NCBI GenBank assembly: GCA_021771675.1
Contig: JAETOP010000004.1
Location: 76,928-140,927, forward strand
Direction: 5' to 3'
Length of the DNA stretch: 64,000 nucleotides
From: Oscillospiraceae bacterium
GTDB lineage: Bacteria; Bacillota_A; Clostridia; Oscillospirales; Oscillospiraceae
Each line of letters opens with the position of its first letter. Within the stretch, counting starts at the first letter, position 1. A program made the position numbers and the translations under genes. This document shows, piece by piece, positions 7,326 to 16,838 of this stretch. Under the pieces are notes generated by a model. The model saw only the letters and a list, made by a program, of their open reading frames with translations, was not told the DNA's origin and ran no database searches.

Positions 7326-8849
7326 CTATCGCTGCTGTGTCGAGGAGAGCTTCAGCACCAGGGTGCCGTCGATCCAGGCGACGCAGTCCTGCGCCGGAAA
7401 GGCGGGAAGATCCGCTGCTTGCTGGGCCAGCGCCTCCCGGCGCTGAGCATCGCACAGACGGATGGGGGACTGGAGCACGACGGAGAAATAGCTGGCGTAG
7501 AAGTCCTCGGTGGTGATGGGGCTGGTGAAGATGGAGCCCACAATTTCATAGGTGTCGGCGTATTCGGGGCGCATTTGGAAATCCGGTGTTCCCAGAATTG
7601 CCACCTCACTCTGGCCGGGGACATAGCCGGGGATTTGCTCAATCCGGTCGCAGGCCCGGGTCATCAGGGACAATGTGGCCTGGCGCTCCTGATCCTTGCG
7701 AACGTAGAGCTGGTTGGCAAACCGGGCGCTGGAGAACAGAACCAGCCCGATCATCAGACAGCAGAAGAGAGTTATCCCCGGCTTTCCGCTCCGGCGGCAC
7801 AGCAGCAGGAGCAGCAGATACATCAGCCAGGCGGCGTAGAACATGAGCAGATGAACCCTTCCGTTGCTTAGAAAGGCGGAGATGTTCATGCCAAAGGGCA
7901 GCAACAGAAGCAGAATGACAAACAGAACCTTATTTCCTTTGGAAAGGGGTTTGAATTGGCTCCAAAGAAGGGGCAGGGCGGCAAGGAACATAAGGGCATT
8001 GAACAGGGCGTTGATTCTGGGGGCCTGGGTCACAAACAGCTCCAGCCAGCTGGTGATGGTGGCGAGCAGCAGCGAGGGGATACTGACACTGTCGTCCAGC
8101 ATAACCGCCAGGCCATTCTCCTGCTGGGTCGGAGCCACACCGGACAGGGCGCAGGCAATTTTGAAGAAGACCAGGTACAGAACCCCCGCCGCCGCCATGA
8201 GCCCGATGGCACGAAGCCCGTCCAGAAAAACCGTCTTGGCGTCAGCCTTGTCCGCCAGAGCCAGCATGGAGGCAAAAATCACCAGGCTGATGTATACAGA
8301 GATCATGCTCTGGTAAATGCCCAGGACGATCACGAGCAGCGGGATGGCCAGCAGCTGCTGCCAGCCGCCCCGCCTCCAGCACAGGCTTCCCGCCACCGCC
8401 GCCAGCGCCGCAAACAGGTAGGAGTCCAGATCGTGCAGAAAGCTGGCCGCAAGGGCGACGAAGGAGAGGTTGACGGTGAAAATACCGCAGGTAAAAATCA
8501 ACAGCCAGCGCTGCCGGATGTCAAAAAGACAGGCCACCCCCCAGACGGCCAGGGCAGCCCAAAAAAGGGCCAGCATCCCGCCGAACCAGGGCGCCACGGT
8601 CTGCCCCCGGAAGAGGAACTGGTACAGGGGGGCAACAAAACGGCCCAGGGCGATTTTCCATTGGGCGGCAGTGCCGGAATAATAGCCCATTTCCTGGCAA
8701 ATCCAGAATTCGTTCATGGAATCGTGGTTGATGGTGAAGTTCAGCAGCCCGTAGCCGTGGACGATGAGCCCAAGGGCAAAGACGGCGAGGAAAATGGTGG
8801 TCAGCCGTTCTTTTTCCTGGCGAAAACGGGAAAGCAGGGAGCTGGTCAT
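7326..8849 (-). CDS. GtrII-like membrane glucosyltransferase
   Basis: 507 aa integral membrane protein with about eleven hydrophobic helices and a C-terminal extracytoplasmic domain of about 110 aa (from the SARFANQLYVRKDQERQ segment). Start ATG 8849 has AAAGGAGG eight bases upstream. The N-terminal loop (NFTINHDSMNEF...GRFVAPLYQF) has the Asp- and Arg-containing signature of GtrII-type glucosyltransferases that modify surface polymers with lipid-linked sugar donors. The acceptor cannot be known. It stands alone between two repeat-rich spacers, and both ends are close to MITE-like elements. Confidence 0.75.
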   Translation of the reverse strand: MTSSLLSRFRQEKERLTTIFLAVFALGLIVHGYGLLNFTINHDSMNEFWICQEMGYYSGTAAQWKIALGRFVAPLYQFLFRGQTVAPWFGGMLALFWAALAVWGVACLFDIRQRWLLIFTCGIFTVNLSFVALAASFLHDLDSYLFAALAAVAGSLCWRRGGWQQLLAIPLLVIVLGIYQSMISVYISLVIFASMLALADKADAKTVFLDGLRAIGLMAAAGVLYLVFFKIACALSGVAPTQQENGLAVMLDDSVSIPSLLLATITSWLELFVTQAPRINALFNALMFLAALPLLWSQFKPLSKGNKVLFVILLLLLPFGMNISAFLSNGRVHLLMFYAAWLMYLLLLLLCRRSGKPGITLFCCLMIGLVLFSSARFANQLYVRKDQERQATLSLMTRACDRIEQIPGYVPGQSEVAILGTPDFQMRPEYADTYEIVGSIFTSPITTEDFYASYFSVVLQSPIRLCDAQRREALAQQAADLPAFPAQDCVAWIDGTLVLKLSSTQQR

Positions 8850-8869
8850 GGCAAAACCTCCTTTGGGGA

Positions 8870-8947
8870 ATTAGGAGTTAGGAATTAGGAGTTAGGAATT
8901 AGGAGTTAGGAATTAGGAGTTAGGAATTAGGAGTTAGGAATTAGGAA
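8870..8947. repeat. Tandem 14-bp repeat, about 5.6 copies
   Basis: The unit ATTAGGAGTTAGGA repeats without interruption just upstream of the glucosyltransferase ribosome site. It is AGGA-rich and directly adjacent to the RBS, so it lies in the 5' leader of the gene. A shorter degenerate run is at about 6720-6752. Confidence 0.9.
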
Positions 8948-8980
8948 TGCCGGCTGCTTGGCAAATTGATGTTTGGCGGT

Positions 8981-9278
8981 GCGTTGAATGGTGGGGGGCA
9001 ATGGCTTCTGAGCGAAGGCTCCCCTGTGTAAGGGGAGCTGGCAGCGGAGCTGACTGAGGGACTGTGCAGCAAAATGCCCTATATTTGTACCATGTGGGGC
9101 GAATACTGGAAATGTTCATTTACCGCAATCCCATTGTTTCAGTGCTCCCTGTTATGTGAAAAAGGGTTGAGAATTGGAGCGTACCTTTCCACATCGGATT
9201 GCACCGACATCTTAGTGCCTGCTGTACAATCCCTCAGTCAGCCTGTTCGGCTGACAGTTCCTTTTACACAAGGGAGCC
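8981..9278. repeat. MITE-like nested palindromic repeat, copy B (longer core)
   Basis: The core 9058-9233 (176 bp) starts GGGACTGTGCAGCAAAATG and ends GCCTGCTGTACAATCCC, like copies A and C, but its inside is about 70 bp longer and different. Flanks form stems GGCTCCCCTGTGTAAGGGGAGC and CAGTCAGCCTGTTCGGCTGAC. The outer 12-bp boundary repeat of copy A is not found. Confidence 0.75.
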
Positions 9279-9554
9279 TTGGGTGCTCCTGCACCACAGC
9301 AACCAACGGAGCAATTCATAAATTGGCCATCCAATCATCATTCTGCCAGGTCGCCGGGCAGAGACGGCATGCACATAATATATATTGTATAGGCGAAAAA
9401 ATCAACACTGGATGGGTAAAAGTTTTGCAAATTCGTCGCAGCGGGAGGATAACTTGAGGACTGCCCATGATAAGCGGACAGCTGTCCACCATGAAAAATC
9501 GCTATTATGACTGAATTTTGAGAGAAAACTTTGTAAAATATTCTGAAAAAATCC
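9279..9554. other. Non-coding spacer before the S10 operon promoter
   Basis: About 275 bases with short ORFs only and no ribosome site or family match. AT content rises toward the promoter (AAAATATTCTGAAAAAATCC). Nothing else is seen. Confidence 0.5.
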
Positions 9555-9583
9555 TTGACATTTGCGTGGGACGGTGGTATCAT
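9555..9583 (+). promoter_or_regulatory. Main promoter of the S10-spc-alpha operon
   Basis: TTGACA at 9555-9560, 17-base spacer, TATCAT at 9578-9583. It lies about 275 bases before rpsJ, leaving a long transcribed leader. Confidence 0.75.
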
Positions 9584-9589
9584 ATCCCT

Positions 9590-9859
9590 GCGTGTGCGGG
9601 GGAAGCTCTGCCATACGCAATGCGATGATGCAGGAGATTGCGCCCAAAAGGCGGTAACTTCTGCGGAGTATGTCCGGTCATCGGGCGGCTGAACGCTTCT
9701 TTTGCGCTGGCGTATATCGCCGGGCAGGAAGGAATGGTCGGCGCTTGTCGGCCAATTTTCATGCCCTGGAATGATACGCACGGAGGCGCGGACAGAAGTG
9801 CTCGACCGTACCCAGCCATCTCACACTGAGTACGTCACATCAAGGAGGAAAAACAAACT
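9590..9859 (+). promoter_or_regulatory. Long 5' leader of the S10 operon (possible autoregulatory RNA)
   Basis: About 270 nt between the promoter and rpsJ with several possible stems, e.g. TGCGT...ACGCA near 9590-9620, GGCGtatatCGCC near 9708 and GGTCGGC..GTCGGCC near 9736. No ORF has a good ribosome site until rpsJ (AAGGAGG). S10 operons often have leaders bound by L4, so this is a candidate; the match to a known leader family was not tested. Confidence 0.4.
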
Positions 9860-10171
9860 ATGGCAAACCAGCAAATGATCCGCATTCGGCTGAAGGCTTA
9901 CGATCACCAGCTGATCGACTCCAGCGCCGCGAAGATCGTGGAGACCGCCAAGCGCAACGGCGCCCAGGTTTCCGGCCCCATCCCTCTGCCCACCAAGAAG
10001 GAGGTCGTCACCATCCTTCGGGCCGTCCACAAGTACAAGGACAGCCGTGAGCAGTTCGAGCGCAGAACCCACAAGAGACTGATCGATATCCTCAACCCCA
10101 ACCAGAAGACCATCGAGGCCCTGATGAGCCTGGATCTTCCCGCTGGCGTTGAGATAGAGATAAAGCTGTAA
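9860..10171 (+). CDS. rpsJ: 30S ribosomal protein S10
   Basis: 103 aa, full length. Family blocks [20 protein letters not shown] and [11 protein letters not shown] are all present, including the long loop that reaches the 3' domain of 16S rRNA. It also acts as NusE in antitermination complexes. First gene of the ribosomal supercluster, with ribosome site AAGGAGG. The following 113-base gap contains a GTTGGCTT..AAGCCAAC hairpin. Confidence 0.97.
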   Translation: MANQQMIRIRLKAYDHQLIDSSAAKIVETAKRNGAQVSGPIPLPTKKEVVTILRAVHKYKDSREQFERRTHKRLIDILNPNQKTIEALMSLDLPAGVEIEIKL

Positions 10172-10284
10172 TTCTTCGGAATTACCGCTGCCCGCACTGT
10201 CTGGCATCGGGCGGACGGGTCATGTTGGCTTCCGAACCCAATGCGAAAGCCAACCAATAACCTAATTAAAGGAGAAACCAAAAC

Positions 10285-11004
10285 ATGCAGAAAGCAATCA
10301 TCGGCAAAAAAGTGGGCATGACCCAGATCTTCGATGAGAGCGGCAAGGTGATCCCTGTTACCGTTGTGGAAGCAGGCCCCTGCGTTGTCACTCAGAAGAA
10401 GACCGTTGAGACCGACGGCTACGTGGCCGTCCAGCTGGGCTTTGGCGATGTCAAGGAGTCCAAGCTGTCCAAGCCGGAGGCAGGCCACCTGAAGAAGGCT
10501 GGCGTCGCCCCCAAGAAGTACCTGAAGGAGTTTAAGCTGGACGGCGCCGCTGACATGAACGTGGGCGACGAAATCAAGGCTGACACCTTCGCGGCCGGAG
10601 ACAAGATCGACGTGACCGGCATCACCAAGGGCCATGGCTACCAGGGCGTTGTGAAGCGCCACGGCGCAGGCCGCACCCCCATGACCCACGGCGGCGGCCC
10701 TGTCCACCGTCACGCAGGCTCCATGGGCGCATCCTCCCACCAGTCCCGCATCTTCCCGGGTAAGATCGGCGCAGGCCAGATGGGCTGCGAGCAGGTCACC
10801 ATCGAGAACCTGGACGTGGTGAAGGTGGACGCAGAGCTGAACATGATCGTTGTTCGCGGCGCCATCCCCGGCCCCAAGGGCGGTCTGGTGTATCTGCGCA
10901 ACACCGTGAAGAACATCAAGGTCAAGAACGTCGAGACCGGCATCAGCAAGAACCCGCAGAAGGCTTCCGGCAGAAATCCCCAGAAGGCTTCCGCAAGAGG
11001 CTAA
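10285..11004 (+). CDS. rplC: 50S ribosomal protein L3
   Basis: 239 aa. It starts [16 protein letters not shown] and has the conserved loop [14 protein letters not shown]...IGAGQMG that reaches the peptidyl-transferase centre. It is longer than the roughly 209-aa family norm because of a basic C-terminal tail in which NPQKAS occurs twice. Ribosome site AAAGGAG. It folds early in 50S assembly near the 3' end of 23S rRNA. Confidence 0.97.
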   Translation: MQKAIIGKKVGMTQIFDESGKVIPVTVVEAGPCVVTQKKTVETDGYVAVQLGFGDVKESKLSKPEAGHLKKAGVAPKKYLKEFKLDGAADMNVGDEIKADTFAAGDKIDVTGITKGHGYQGVVKRHGAGRTPMTHGGGPVHRHAGSMGASSHQSRIFPGKIGAGQMGCEQVTIENLDVVKVDAELNMIVVRGAIPGPKGGLVYLRNTVKNIKVKNVETGISKNPQKASGRNPQKASARG

Positions 11005-11023
11005 GGAAAGGAGATCTTAAATC

Positions 11024-11644
11024 ATGCTTACGAAAGTTTACAATATGGCTGGCAAGCAGGTTGGCGAGATCGAACTGCCCGAAGCTGTGTTCGGTGTTGA
11101 GCCCAACGCTGCCGTTGTTCACGAGGCAGTCAAGAATCACCTGGCCAACAAGCGCCAGGGCACTCAGAGCGCTCTGACCCGTGCCGAGGTTTCCGGCGGC
11201 GGCCGCAAGCCCTGGCGTCAGAAGGGCACCGGCCGGGCTCGTCAGGGCAGCACCCGGGCTCCCCAGTGGACCCATGGCGGCATTGTGTTCGCCCCCAAGC
11301 CCCGGGACTATAGCTTCGCCATGAACAAGAAGGCCAAGCGCCTGGCGCTGAAGAGCGTCCTGAGCGCCAAGGCCGCCGAGCAGGCCGTGGTGGTCATCGA
11401 CGCCATCAAGATGGCCGCTCCCAAGACCAAGGAGTTCGCCGCATTCCTGAACGCCGTGGGCTGCACCACCAAGACCCTGGTGGTCACCGCTGAGGTGGAT
11501 CAAAATGTTGTGAAGTCCGGCCGCAACATCGCCGGCTGCGAAGTCACCTTCGCGAACCTGCTGAATGTTTACGACGTGCTGCACGCCGACAAGCTGGTCG
11601 TGGATCAGGCTTCCCTGGCTAAGATCGTGGAGGTATTCGCATAA
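11024..11644 (+). CDS. rplD: 50S ribosomal protein L4
   Basis: 206 aa. The tunnel loop [21 protein letters not shown] is intact, with no insertion or change at the macrolide-related positions that can be seen. L4 lines the exit tunnel and in some bacteria represses its own operon through the leader. Its stop overlaps the rplW start (TAATG). Confidence 0.97.
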   Translation: MLTKVYNMAGKQVGEIELPEAVFGVEPNAAVVHEAVKNHLANKRQGTQSALTRAEVSGGGRKPWRQKGTGRARQGSTRAPQWTHGGIVFAPKPRDYSFAMNKKAKRLALKSVLSAKAAEQAVVVIDAIKMAAPKTKEFAAFLNAVGCTTKTLVVTAEVDQNVVKSGRNIAGCEVTFANLLNVYDVLHADKLVVDQASLAKIVEVFA

Positions 11645-11940
11645 TGAAGAACATTTACGATATTATCAGAAGACCTGTCATCACCGAGCAGTCCATGGAG
11701 GCTGTGGCTGATAAGAAGTACGTCTTCATGGTGGACGTTGACTCCAACAAGACCGAGATCAAGGCCGCTGTGGAAGCCATCTTCGGTGTGAAGGTGGCCA
11801 AGGTCAACACCGTCCGGATGCAGGGCAAGGCCAAGCGCACCGGCGCTTATCCCATGGGCAAGCGCCCCGAGTACAAGAAGGCAATCGTTACCCTGACTGC
11901 CGACTCCAAGACCATCGAGTTCTTCGAGGGTATGGTCTAA
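11644..11940 (+). CDS. rplW: 50S ribosomal protein L23
   Basis: 98 aa. It begins [16 protein letters not shown] and ends with the RNA-binding strands [22 protein letters not shown]23 sits at the tunnel exit and docks trigger factor and SRP. The start overlaps the rplD stop by one base, suggesting translational coupling. Confidence 0.97.
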   Translation: MKNIYDIIRRPVITEQSMEAVADKKYVFMVDVDSNKTEIKAAVEAIFGVKVAKVNTVRMQGKAKRTGAYPMGKRPEYKKAIVTLTADSKTIEFFEGMV

Positions 11941-11969
11941 ACCAATCTCAATAAAGGAGAGAAACGCAA

Positions 11970-12806
11970 ATGGCTATTAAAACTTTCAAGCCTTACACCC
12001 CGGCCCGCAGAAACATGACTGTTTCCGCTTTCGACGGTGTGGATAAGAAGGCAAAACCTGAGCGTAGCCTGGTTGAGACCCTCAAGAAGAATGCTGGTCG
12101 CAACTCCTACGGTCACATCACCGTCCGCCATAAGGGCGGCGGAAACAAGCGCAAGTACCGTATCATCGACTTCAAGCGCCAGAAGCTGGATATGCCCGCT
12201 ACTGTGCAGCGCATTGAGTACGATCCCAACCGCTCTGCTTTCATCGCTCTGATCCAGTATGAGGACAAGACCCTGAGCTACATTCTGGCCCCCTACGGCC
12301 TGAACGTGGGCGACCAGGTGGTCTCCTCTGCCGCTGCCGACATCAAGCCCGGCAACTGCCTGCCCATCGCCAACATCCCTGTTGGTACAGTGATCCACAA
12401 TGTGGAGCTCCAGCCCGGCCACGGCGCTCAGCTGGTTCGTGCCGCCGGCGGCGCCGCACAGCTGATGGCCAAGGAGGGCGAGCTGGCTCAGGTTCGTCTG
12501 CCCTCCGGCGAGGTGCGCTACGTCCGGATGAACTGCACCGCCTGCATCGGACAGGTTGGCAACCTGGATCATGAAAACATCCACATCGGCAAGGCTGGCC
12601 GGAAGCGCCACATGGGCATCCGTCCCACTGTCCGCGGCTCTGTCATGAACCCCAACGACCACCCCCACGGCGGCGGCGAGGGCCGTGCGCCTGTTGGCCG
12701 TCCCGGCCCTGTCACTCCCTGGGGCAAGCCTGCTATGGGCTATAAGACTCGTAAGACAAAGAACCGCACCAACAAGTTCATTGTCAAGCGCAGAAACAGC
12801 AAGTAA
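11970..12806 (+). CDS. rplB: 50S ribosomal protein L2
   Basis: 278 aa, normal length. The RNA-binding core ([11 protein letters not shown]) and the C-terminal block [20 protein letters not shown], with the histidine important for peptidyl transfer and subunit joining, are present. Ribosome site AAAGGAGAG. Confidence 0.97.
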   Translation: MAIKTFKPYTPARRNMTVSAFDGVDKKAKPERSLVETLKKNAGRNSYGHITVRHKGGGNKRKYRIIDFKRQKLDMPATVQRIEYDPNRSAFIALIQYEDKTLSYILAPYGLNVGDQVVSSAAADIKPGNCLPIANIPVGTVIHNVELQPGHGAQLVRAAGGAAQLMAKEGELAQVRLPSGEVRYVRMNCTACIGQVGNLDHENIHIGKAGRKRHMGIRPTVRGSVMNPNDHPHGGGEGRAPVGRPGPVTPWGKPAMGYKTRKTKNRTNKFIVKRRNSK

Positions 12807-12818
12807 GGAGGAAATGAA

Positions 12819-13097
12819 ATGAGCAGAAGTATCAAGAAGGGCCCTTTCGTAGCTCCCGAGCTGTATAAGCGCATTGAGGAGCTGAATAAGGCCGGTGAAA
12901 AGAAGGTTCTGAAGACCTGGTCTCGGGCCTCCACCATTTTCCCCTCCTTTGTCGGTCACACCATCGCTGTCCACGACGGCCGCAAGCACGTTCCCGTCTA
13001 TATCACCGAGGATATGGTTGGTCACAAGCTGGGCGAGTTCGTTCCTACCAGAACCTTCCGGGGTCACTCTGGCAGCAAGACCGCAAATTCCAAGTAA
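12819..13097 (+). CDS. rpsS: 30S ribosomal protein S19
   Basis: 92 aa, starts [11 protein letters not shown] and contains [31 protein letters not shown]. It pairs with S13 in the 30S head near the A-site tRNA. Twelve bases after rplB, with ribosome site AAGGAGG. Confidence 0.97.
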   Translation: MSRSIKKGPFVAPELYKRIEELNKAGEKKVLKTWSRASTIFPSFVGHTIAVHDGRKHVPVYITEDMVGHKLGEFVPTRTFRGHSGSKTANSK

Positions 13098-13109
13098 GGA
13101 GGTACGAAA

Positions 13110-13445
13110 ATGGAAGCATTTGCACATGTTAAGTACGTCCGCATGTCCCCCCGCAAGGTGAAGCTGGTTTGCGACATGATCCGGGGCCAGGACGTGAAGA
13201 CCGCTGCCGCGTACCTGAGCAACACCTCCAAGGCTGCCTGTGAGCCCATGGCCAAGCTGCTGAAGAGCGCCGTTGCAAACGCCGAGCACAATCACGAAAT
13301 GAATGCTGAGAACCTGTACGTTTCCACCGTTGTTGCAAATCCCGGCCCCATTCTGAAGCGTGGCCGCATCGCATCCCGCCGTGGTTTCGTTCGGATCAAT
13401 AAGAGAACCACTCACATCACCATCGGTGTGAGCGAGAAGGCTTAA
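13110..13445 (+). CDS. rplV: 50S ribosomal protein L22
   Basis: 111 aa. The start [20 protein letters not shown] and the extended beta-hairpin loop [27 protein letters not shown], which lines the exit tunnel with L4, are present without deletion. Ribosome site AAGGAGG. Confidence 0.97.
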   Translation: MEAFAHVKYVRMSPRKVKLVCDMIRGQDVKTAAAYLSNTSKAACEPMAKLLKSAVANAEHNHEMNAENLYVSTVVANPGPILKRGRIASRRGFVRINKRTTHITIGVSEKA

Positions 13446-13458
13446 TCAGGAGGTAGCT

Positions 13459-14232
13459 ATGGGACAGAAAGTTAATCCCCATGGACTGCGGGTTGGCGTC
13501 ATCAAGGACTGGGATTCCCACTGGTACGCCCGCGAGGAGAAGGTCGGTGACCTGATCGTCGAAGACTACAACATCCGTAAGTATCTGAAAAACAAGCTCT
13601 ACGCCGCTGGCATCGCCAAGATCGAGATCGAGCGCTCCAACGGCAAGGTTAAGATCAACATCCACTGCTCCCGCCCCGGTGTGGTCATCGGCAAGGCCGG
13701 CGCTGAGATCGAGAACCTGCGCAAGGACGTGGAAGGCCGCCTGGGCAAGAGCGTCAACCTGAACATCGTTGAGGTTCGCTCCCCCGACCTGAACGCTCAG
13801 CTGGTAGCCGAGAACATCGCTCAGCAGCTGGAGAAGCGTATCTCCTTCCGCCGGGCCATGAAGAAGGCCATGCAGCAGGCCACCCGCCTGGGCGCCAAGG
13901 GCATCAAGGTCACCTGCGGCGGCCGTCTGGGCGGCGCTGAAATCGCCCGCTCCGAGAGCTATCACGAGGGCACCATTCCCCTTCAGACCATCCGTGCCGA
14001 CATCGAGTACGGCTTTGCGGAGGCTGCCACCACCTACGGCCGCATCGGCGTGAAGGTGTGGATTTACAAGGGCGAGGTGCTGAATACCACCCTGCGTGCC
14101 GCTGCCCCCGAACCCGCTCCCCGTGAGCGCCGGGAGCGCCGCGGCAACGGTGATCGTCGTGGCAACGGCGAGCGCCGTGAGCGCCGCAGCGGTGATCGTC
14201 CCAATTACCGCAGAGAAGGAGGTAACCGCTAA
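13459..14232 (+). CDS. rpsC: 30S ribosomal protein S3 with Arg-rich C-terminal extension
   Basis: 257 aa, versus about 210-230 in most bacteria. The KH domain with [14 protein letters not shown] and the C-terminal fold [12 protein letters not shown]...[25 protein letters not shown] are normal. From about residue 213 follows a tail of [11 protein letters not shown]-type repeats that is strongly basic and low in complexity. S3 forms part of the mRNA entry helicase. The stop overlaps rplP by one base. Confidence 0.97.
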   Translation: MGQKVNPHGLRVGVIKDWDSHWYAREEKVGDLIVEDYNIRKYLKNKLYAAGIAKIEIERSNGKVKINIHCSRPGVVIGKAGAEIENLRKDVEGRLGKSVNLNIVEVRSPDLNAQLVAENIAQQLEKRISFRRAMKKAMQQATRLGAKGIKVTCGGRLGGAEIARSESYHEGTIPLQTIRADIEYGFAEAATTYGRIGVKVWIYKGEVLNTTLRAAAPEPAPRERRERRGNGDRRGNGERRERRSGDRPNYRREGGNR

Positions 14233-14663
14233 TGCTGCTGCCTAAAAGAGTAAAGTACCGCAAGGTTCAGCGTGGCCGTATGACCGGCGCTGCCTCCCGC
14301 GGCAATAAGGTTTCCTACGGTGAGTACGGCATCCAGGCCCTGGAGCCCGGCTGGATCACCGGCAACCAGATCGAAGCAGCCCGTATCGCCATGACTCGTT
14401 ACACCAAGCGTGGCGGCAAGGTCTGGATCAAGATTTTCCCCGACAAGCCTTACTCCAAGAAGGGCCTGGGCACCCGTATGGGTTCCGGTAAAGGCGCTCC
14501 CGAAGGCTGGGTGGCCGTGGTTAAGAATCAGAAGGTGATGTTCGAGATCGGCGGTGTGACCGAGGACGTGGCCCGTGAGGCTCTGCGTCTGGCTCAGCAC
14601 AAGCTGCCCATCAAGACTCGCATCGTCACCAAGGAAGTCGAAACTGAGATTGGTGGTGAATAA
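14232..14663 (+). CDS. rplP: 50S ribosomal protein L16
   Basis: 143 aa. [17 protein letters not shown] at the start and [17 protein letters not shown] (the conserved Arg/Gly loop near the A site) are present. It binds 23S rRNA helix 38/89 late in assembly. Its stop overlaps the rpmC start. Confidence 0.97.
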   Translation: MLLPKRVKYRKVQRGRMTGAASRGNKVSYGEYGIQALEPGWITGNQIEAARIAMTRYTKRGGKVWIKIFPDKPYSKKGLGTRMGSGKGAPEGWVAVVKNQKVMFEIGGVTEDVAREALRLAQHKLPIKTRIVTKEVETEIGGE

Positions 14664-14860
14664 TGATGAAGGCAAAGGAACTCAAGAATCTGTCCGCCGA
14701 AGAGCTGGCTAAGAAGCTGGACGAGCTGAAGAAGGACCTGTTCATGCTGAGAATGCAGCATGCCACCAATCAGCTGGACAATCCCATGCGTCTGAACGCC
14801 GTTAAGAAGGACATTGCCCGCATCAAAACCATTATTCGTGAGAAAGAGACCAACGTCTGA
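14663..14860 (+). CDS. rpmC: 50S ribosomal protein L29
   Basis: 65 aa, two-helix protein ([21 protein letters not shown]...[12 protein letters not shown]). Two tandem ATGs (14663, 14666) are both possible starts; the first overlaps the rplP stop. L29 lies at the tunnel exit beside L23. Confidence 0.95.
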   Translation: MMKAKELKNLSAEELAKKLDELKKDLFMLRMQHATNQLDNPMRLNAVKKDIARIKTIIREKETNV

Positions 14861-14874
14861 GGAGGTAAGCGATT

Positions 14875-15138
14875 ATGACTGAAAATACCAGAGCTTTCCG
14901 CAAAACCAGAATTGGTCAGGTTGTCTCCGATAAGATGGACAAGACCATTGTGGTTGCGATCGAGGATAGCGTGCAGCATCCTCTGTACAAGAAGACCATG
15001 AAGCGGACCTACAAGCTGAAGGCCCACGACGAGAAAAACGAGTGCGGCATCGGCGATACCGTTGAGGTCATGGAGACCCGTCCCCTGTCCAAGGACAAGA
15101 GATGGAGACTCATCAGAATTATTGAAAAGGCGAAGTAA
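14875..15138 (+). CDS. rpsQ: 30S ribosomal protein S17
   Basis: 87 aa, OB-fold: [19 protein letters not shown]...[19 protein letters not shown]...[21 protein letters not shown] 16S rRNA 5'-domain primary binder. Ribosome site GAGGAGG. Confidence 0.97.
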   Translation: MTENTRAFRKTRIGQVVSDKMDKTIVVAIEDSVQHPLYKKTMKRTYKLKAHDEKNECGIGDTVEVMETRPLSKDKRWRLIRIIEKAK

Positions 15139-15152
15139 GGAGGTCGGCGTAT

Positions 15153-15521
15153 ATGATTCAGCAGGAAAGCTATCTGAAGGTTGCCGACAATACCGGCGCC
15201 AAGGAAATTCACTGCATCCGGGTCCTGGGCGGCTCCAAGCGGAAGTTCGGCAACATCGGTGATGTGATTGTTGCCTCCGTCCGCAAGGCTGCTCCCGGCG
15301 GCACGGTGAAAAAGGGCGAGGTCGTGAAGGCCGTGATCGTCCGTACCAAGCGGGGCGTCCGCCGTGAGGACGGCAGCTATGTCCGCTTTGATGAGAACGC
15401 CGCTGTGATCATCAAGGAAGACAAGAACCCCAAGGGTACCCGTATCTTTGGACCGGTGGCGCGTGAGCTGCGTGAGAAGGACTTTATGAAAATCCTGTCT
15501 CTGGCTCCCGAAGTCATTTAA
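15153..15521 (+). CDS. rplN: 50S ribosomal protein L14
   Basis: 122 aa, exact family length. [40 protein letters not shown] and [13 protein letters not shown] are present. It forms bridges to 16S rRNA and binds the silencing factor RsfS. First gene of the spc part. Confidence 0.97.
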   Translation: MIQQESYLKVADNTGAKEIHCIRVLGGSKRKFGNIGDVIVASVRKAAPGGTVKKGEVVKAVIVRTKRGVRREDGSYVRFDENAAVIIKEDKNPKGTRIFGPVARELREKDFMKILSLAPEVI

Positions 15522-15536
15522 GGGGGAACCGAAGGA

Positions 15537-15842
15537 ATGAACATTAAGAAAAATGATACCGTTATCGTCCTGTCCGGCAAGGACAAGGGCGTCAAGGGCA
15601 AGGTCCTGGTGGCAATGCCCCGTGAAAACAAAGTGATCGTGGAGAAGGTCAATGTGGCTACCTGCCACACCAAGCCCCGCCGCCAGGGCGAGCAGGGTGG
15701 CATCGTCAAGCGTGAGACCCCCATCCGCTCCTGCAAGGTCGCTCTGTTCTGCGCCAAGTGCAACAAGGGCGTTCGCATCGGCTACAAGGTCGAGGGCGAT
15801 AAGAAGACTCGCATCTGCCGCAAGTGCGGCGCCGAAATCTGA
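15537..15842 (+). CDS. rplX: 50S ribosomal protein L24
   Basis: 101 aa. The N-terminal KOW motif ([14 protein letters not shown]) identifies it as an assembly-initiator protein. The C-terminus holds CAKC...CRKCG, a possible four-Cys zinc site absent from many L24 proteins. Ribosome site AGGGGGAA. Confidence 0.96.
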   Translation: MNIKKNDTVIVLSGKDKGVKGKVLVAMPRENKVIVEKVNVATCHTKPRRQGEQGGIVKRETPIRSCKVALFCAKCNKGVRIGYKVEGDKKTRICRKCGAEI

Positions 15843-15859
15843 GAGAGGAGAGATTTATC

Positions 15860-16402
15860 ATGGCAAACAGACTGAAAGAAAGATATGTTGCTGAGATCGC
15901 TCCTGCTCTGAACAAGAAGTTCGGCTACAAGAGCGTGATGCAGATTCCCAAGCTGGACAAGGTGATTGTGAACGTCGGCTGCGGCGAGAGCAAGAACAAT
16001 GCCAAGGAAATCGAAGCCATCTGCAAGGACATCGCCGCCATCACCGGCCAGAAGCCTGTGACCTGCAAGGCCCGCAAGTCCGTGGCTAACTTCAAGGTCC
16101 GTGAGGGCGAAACCGTTGGCGTGAAGGTCACCCTCCGGGGAGACAAGATGTATGAGTTCCTGGATCGTCTGTTCAGCGTGGCGCTGCCCCGTGTTCGTGA
16201 CTTCCGCGGCATCAGCCCCAACTCCTTTGACGGCCGTGGCAACTACGCCTTCGGCTTGAAGGAACAGCTGATCTTCCCCGAAATCGAGTACGACAAGGTG
16301 GACAAGATTCGTGGTATGGATATTTGCATCTGCACCACCGCCACCAACGACGAGGAAGCCAAAGAGCTGCTCAGCCAGCTCGGCGCTCCCTTCACTGCTT
16401 GA
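15860..16402 (+). CDS. rplE: 50S ribosomal protein L5
   Basis: 180 aa from ATG 15860 (AGAGGAGAG upstream); longer readings overlap rplX and are unlikely. Motifs [28 protein letters not shown] and [17 protein letters not shown] match L5, which binds 5S rRNA and contacts S13. Confidence 0.97.
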   Translation: MANRLKERYVAEIAPALNKKFGYKSVMQIPKLDKVIVNVGCGESKNNAKEIEAICKDIAAITGQKPVTCKARKSVANFKVREGETVGVKVTLRGDKMYEFLDRLFSVALPRVRDFRGISPNSFDGRGNYAFGLKEQLIFPEIEYDKVDKIRGMDICICTTATNDEEAKELLSQLGAPFTA

Positions 16403-16419
16403 TTTAGGAGGATTACAAT

Positions 16420-16605
16420 ATGGCCAAAAAGTCTATGATCCTGAAGCAGCAGGCTGAGCCCAAGTTCTCCAGCCGCCGCTACAACCGCTGCAAGATCTGC
16501 GGCAGACCTCATGCTTACCTGCGTGACTACGGCGTGTGCCGTATCTGCTTCCGTGAGCTGGCCTACAAGGGCCAGATTCCCGGCGTCCGCAAGGCCAGCT
16601 GGTAA
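16420..16605 (+). CDS. rpsN: 30S ribosomal protein S14, zinc-binding type
   Basis: 61 aa, the short C+ form with four zinc cysteines (CKICGR...CRICFRELA). In many Firmicutes a second, zinc-free paralogue is used under zinc limitation; none is in this window. Ribosome site TAGGAGG. Confidence 0.97.
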   Translation: MAKKSMILKQQAEPKFSSRRYNRCKICGRPHAYLRDYGVCRICFRELAYKGQIPGVRKASW

Positions 16606-16838
16606 GGTCGAGTATCGAAATGTAAAAAAGATTCGGGAAGTCCTGGGAAGATGGAAGCGCGGCTGCGCCGAATGAATATTGAAGAATGATGGGATCTAAA
16701 TCATTCCCGAAGGGAATACAATCGTTATTCACTATTCACTATTCTCTATTCACTGCGAACGAAGTGAGCTTCGCATTCCCCGGATACCCCCGTATCTTCA
16801 CGGGTTAAGCCCGTAACTTCTTAAAGGAGGATATTAAC
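16606..16838. repeat. 233-base non-coding insertion between rpsN and rpsH
   Basis: This is by far the longest gap inside the ribosomal run after rplC; its neighbours are spaced 10-20 bases. It contains three small hairpins (ATTCCCgaaGGGAAT, TGCGAA..TTCGCA, ACGGGttaaGCCCGT) and near-tandem ATTCACT units at about 16729-16752. No ORF with a ribosome site is seen. Confidence 0.7.

Noticed and set aside
8870..8947. Possible CRISPR array
   Set aside because: Units are directly adjacent with no spacers and no cas genes; it is a plain tandem repeat.
9074..9457. 127-codon plus-strand frame in the spacer before the S10 operon
   Set aside because: It runs through the MITE-like repeat and has no ribosome site; composition is non-coding.
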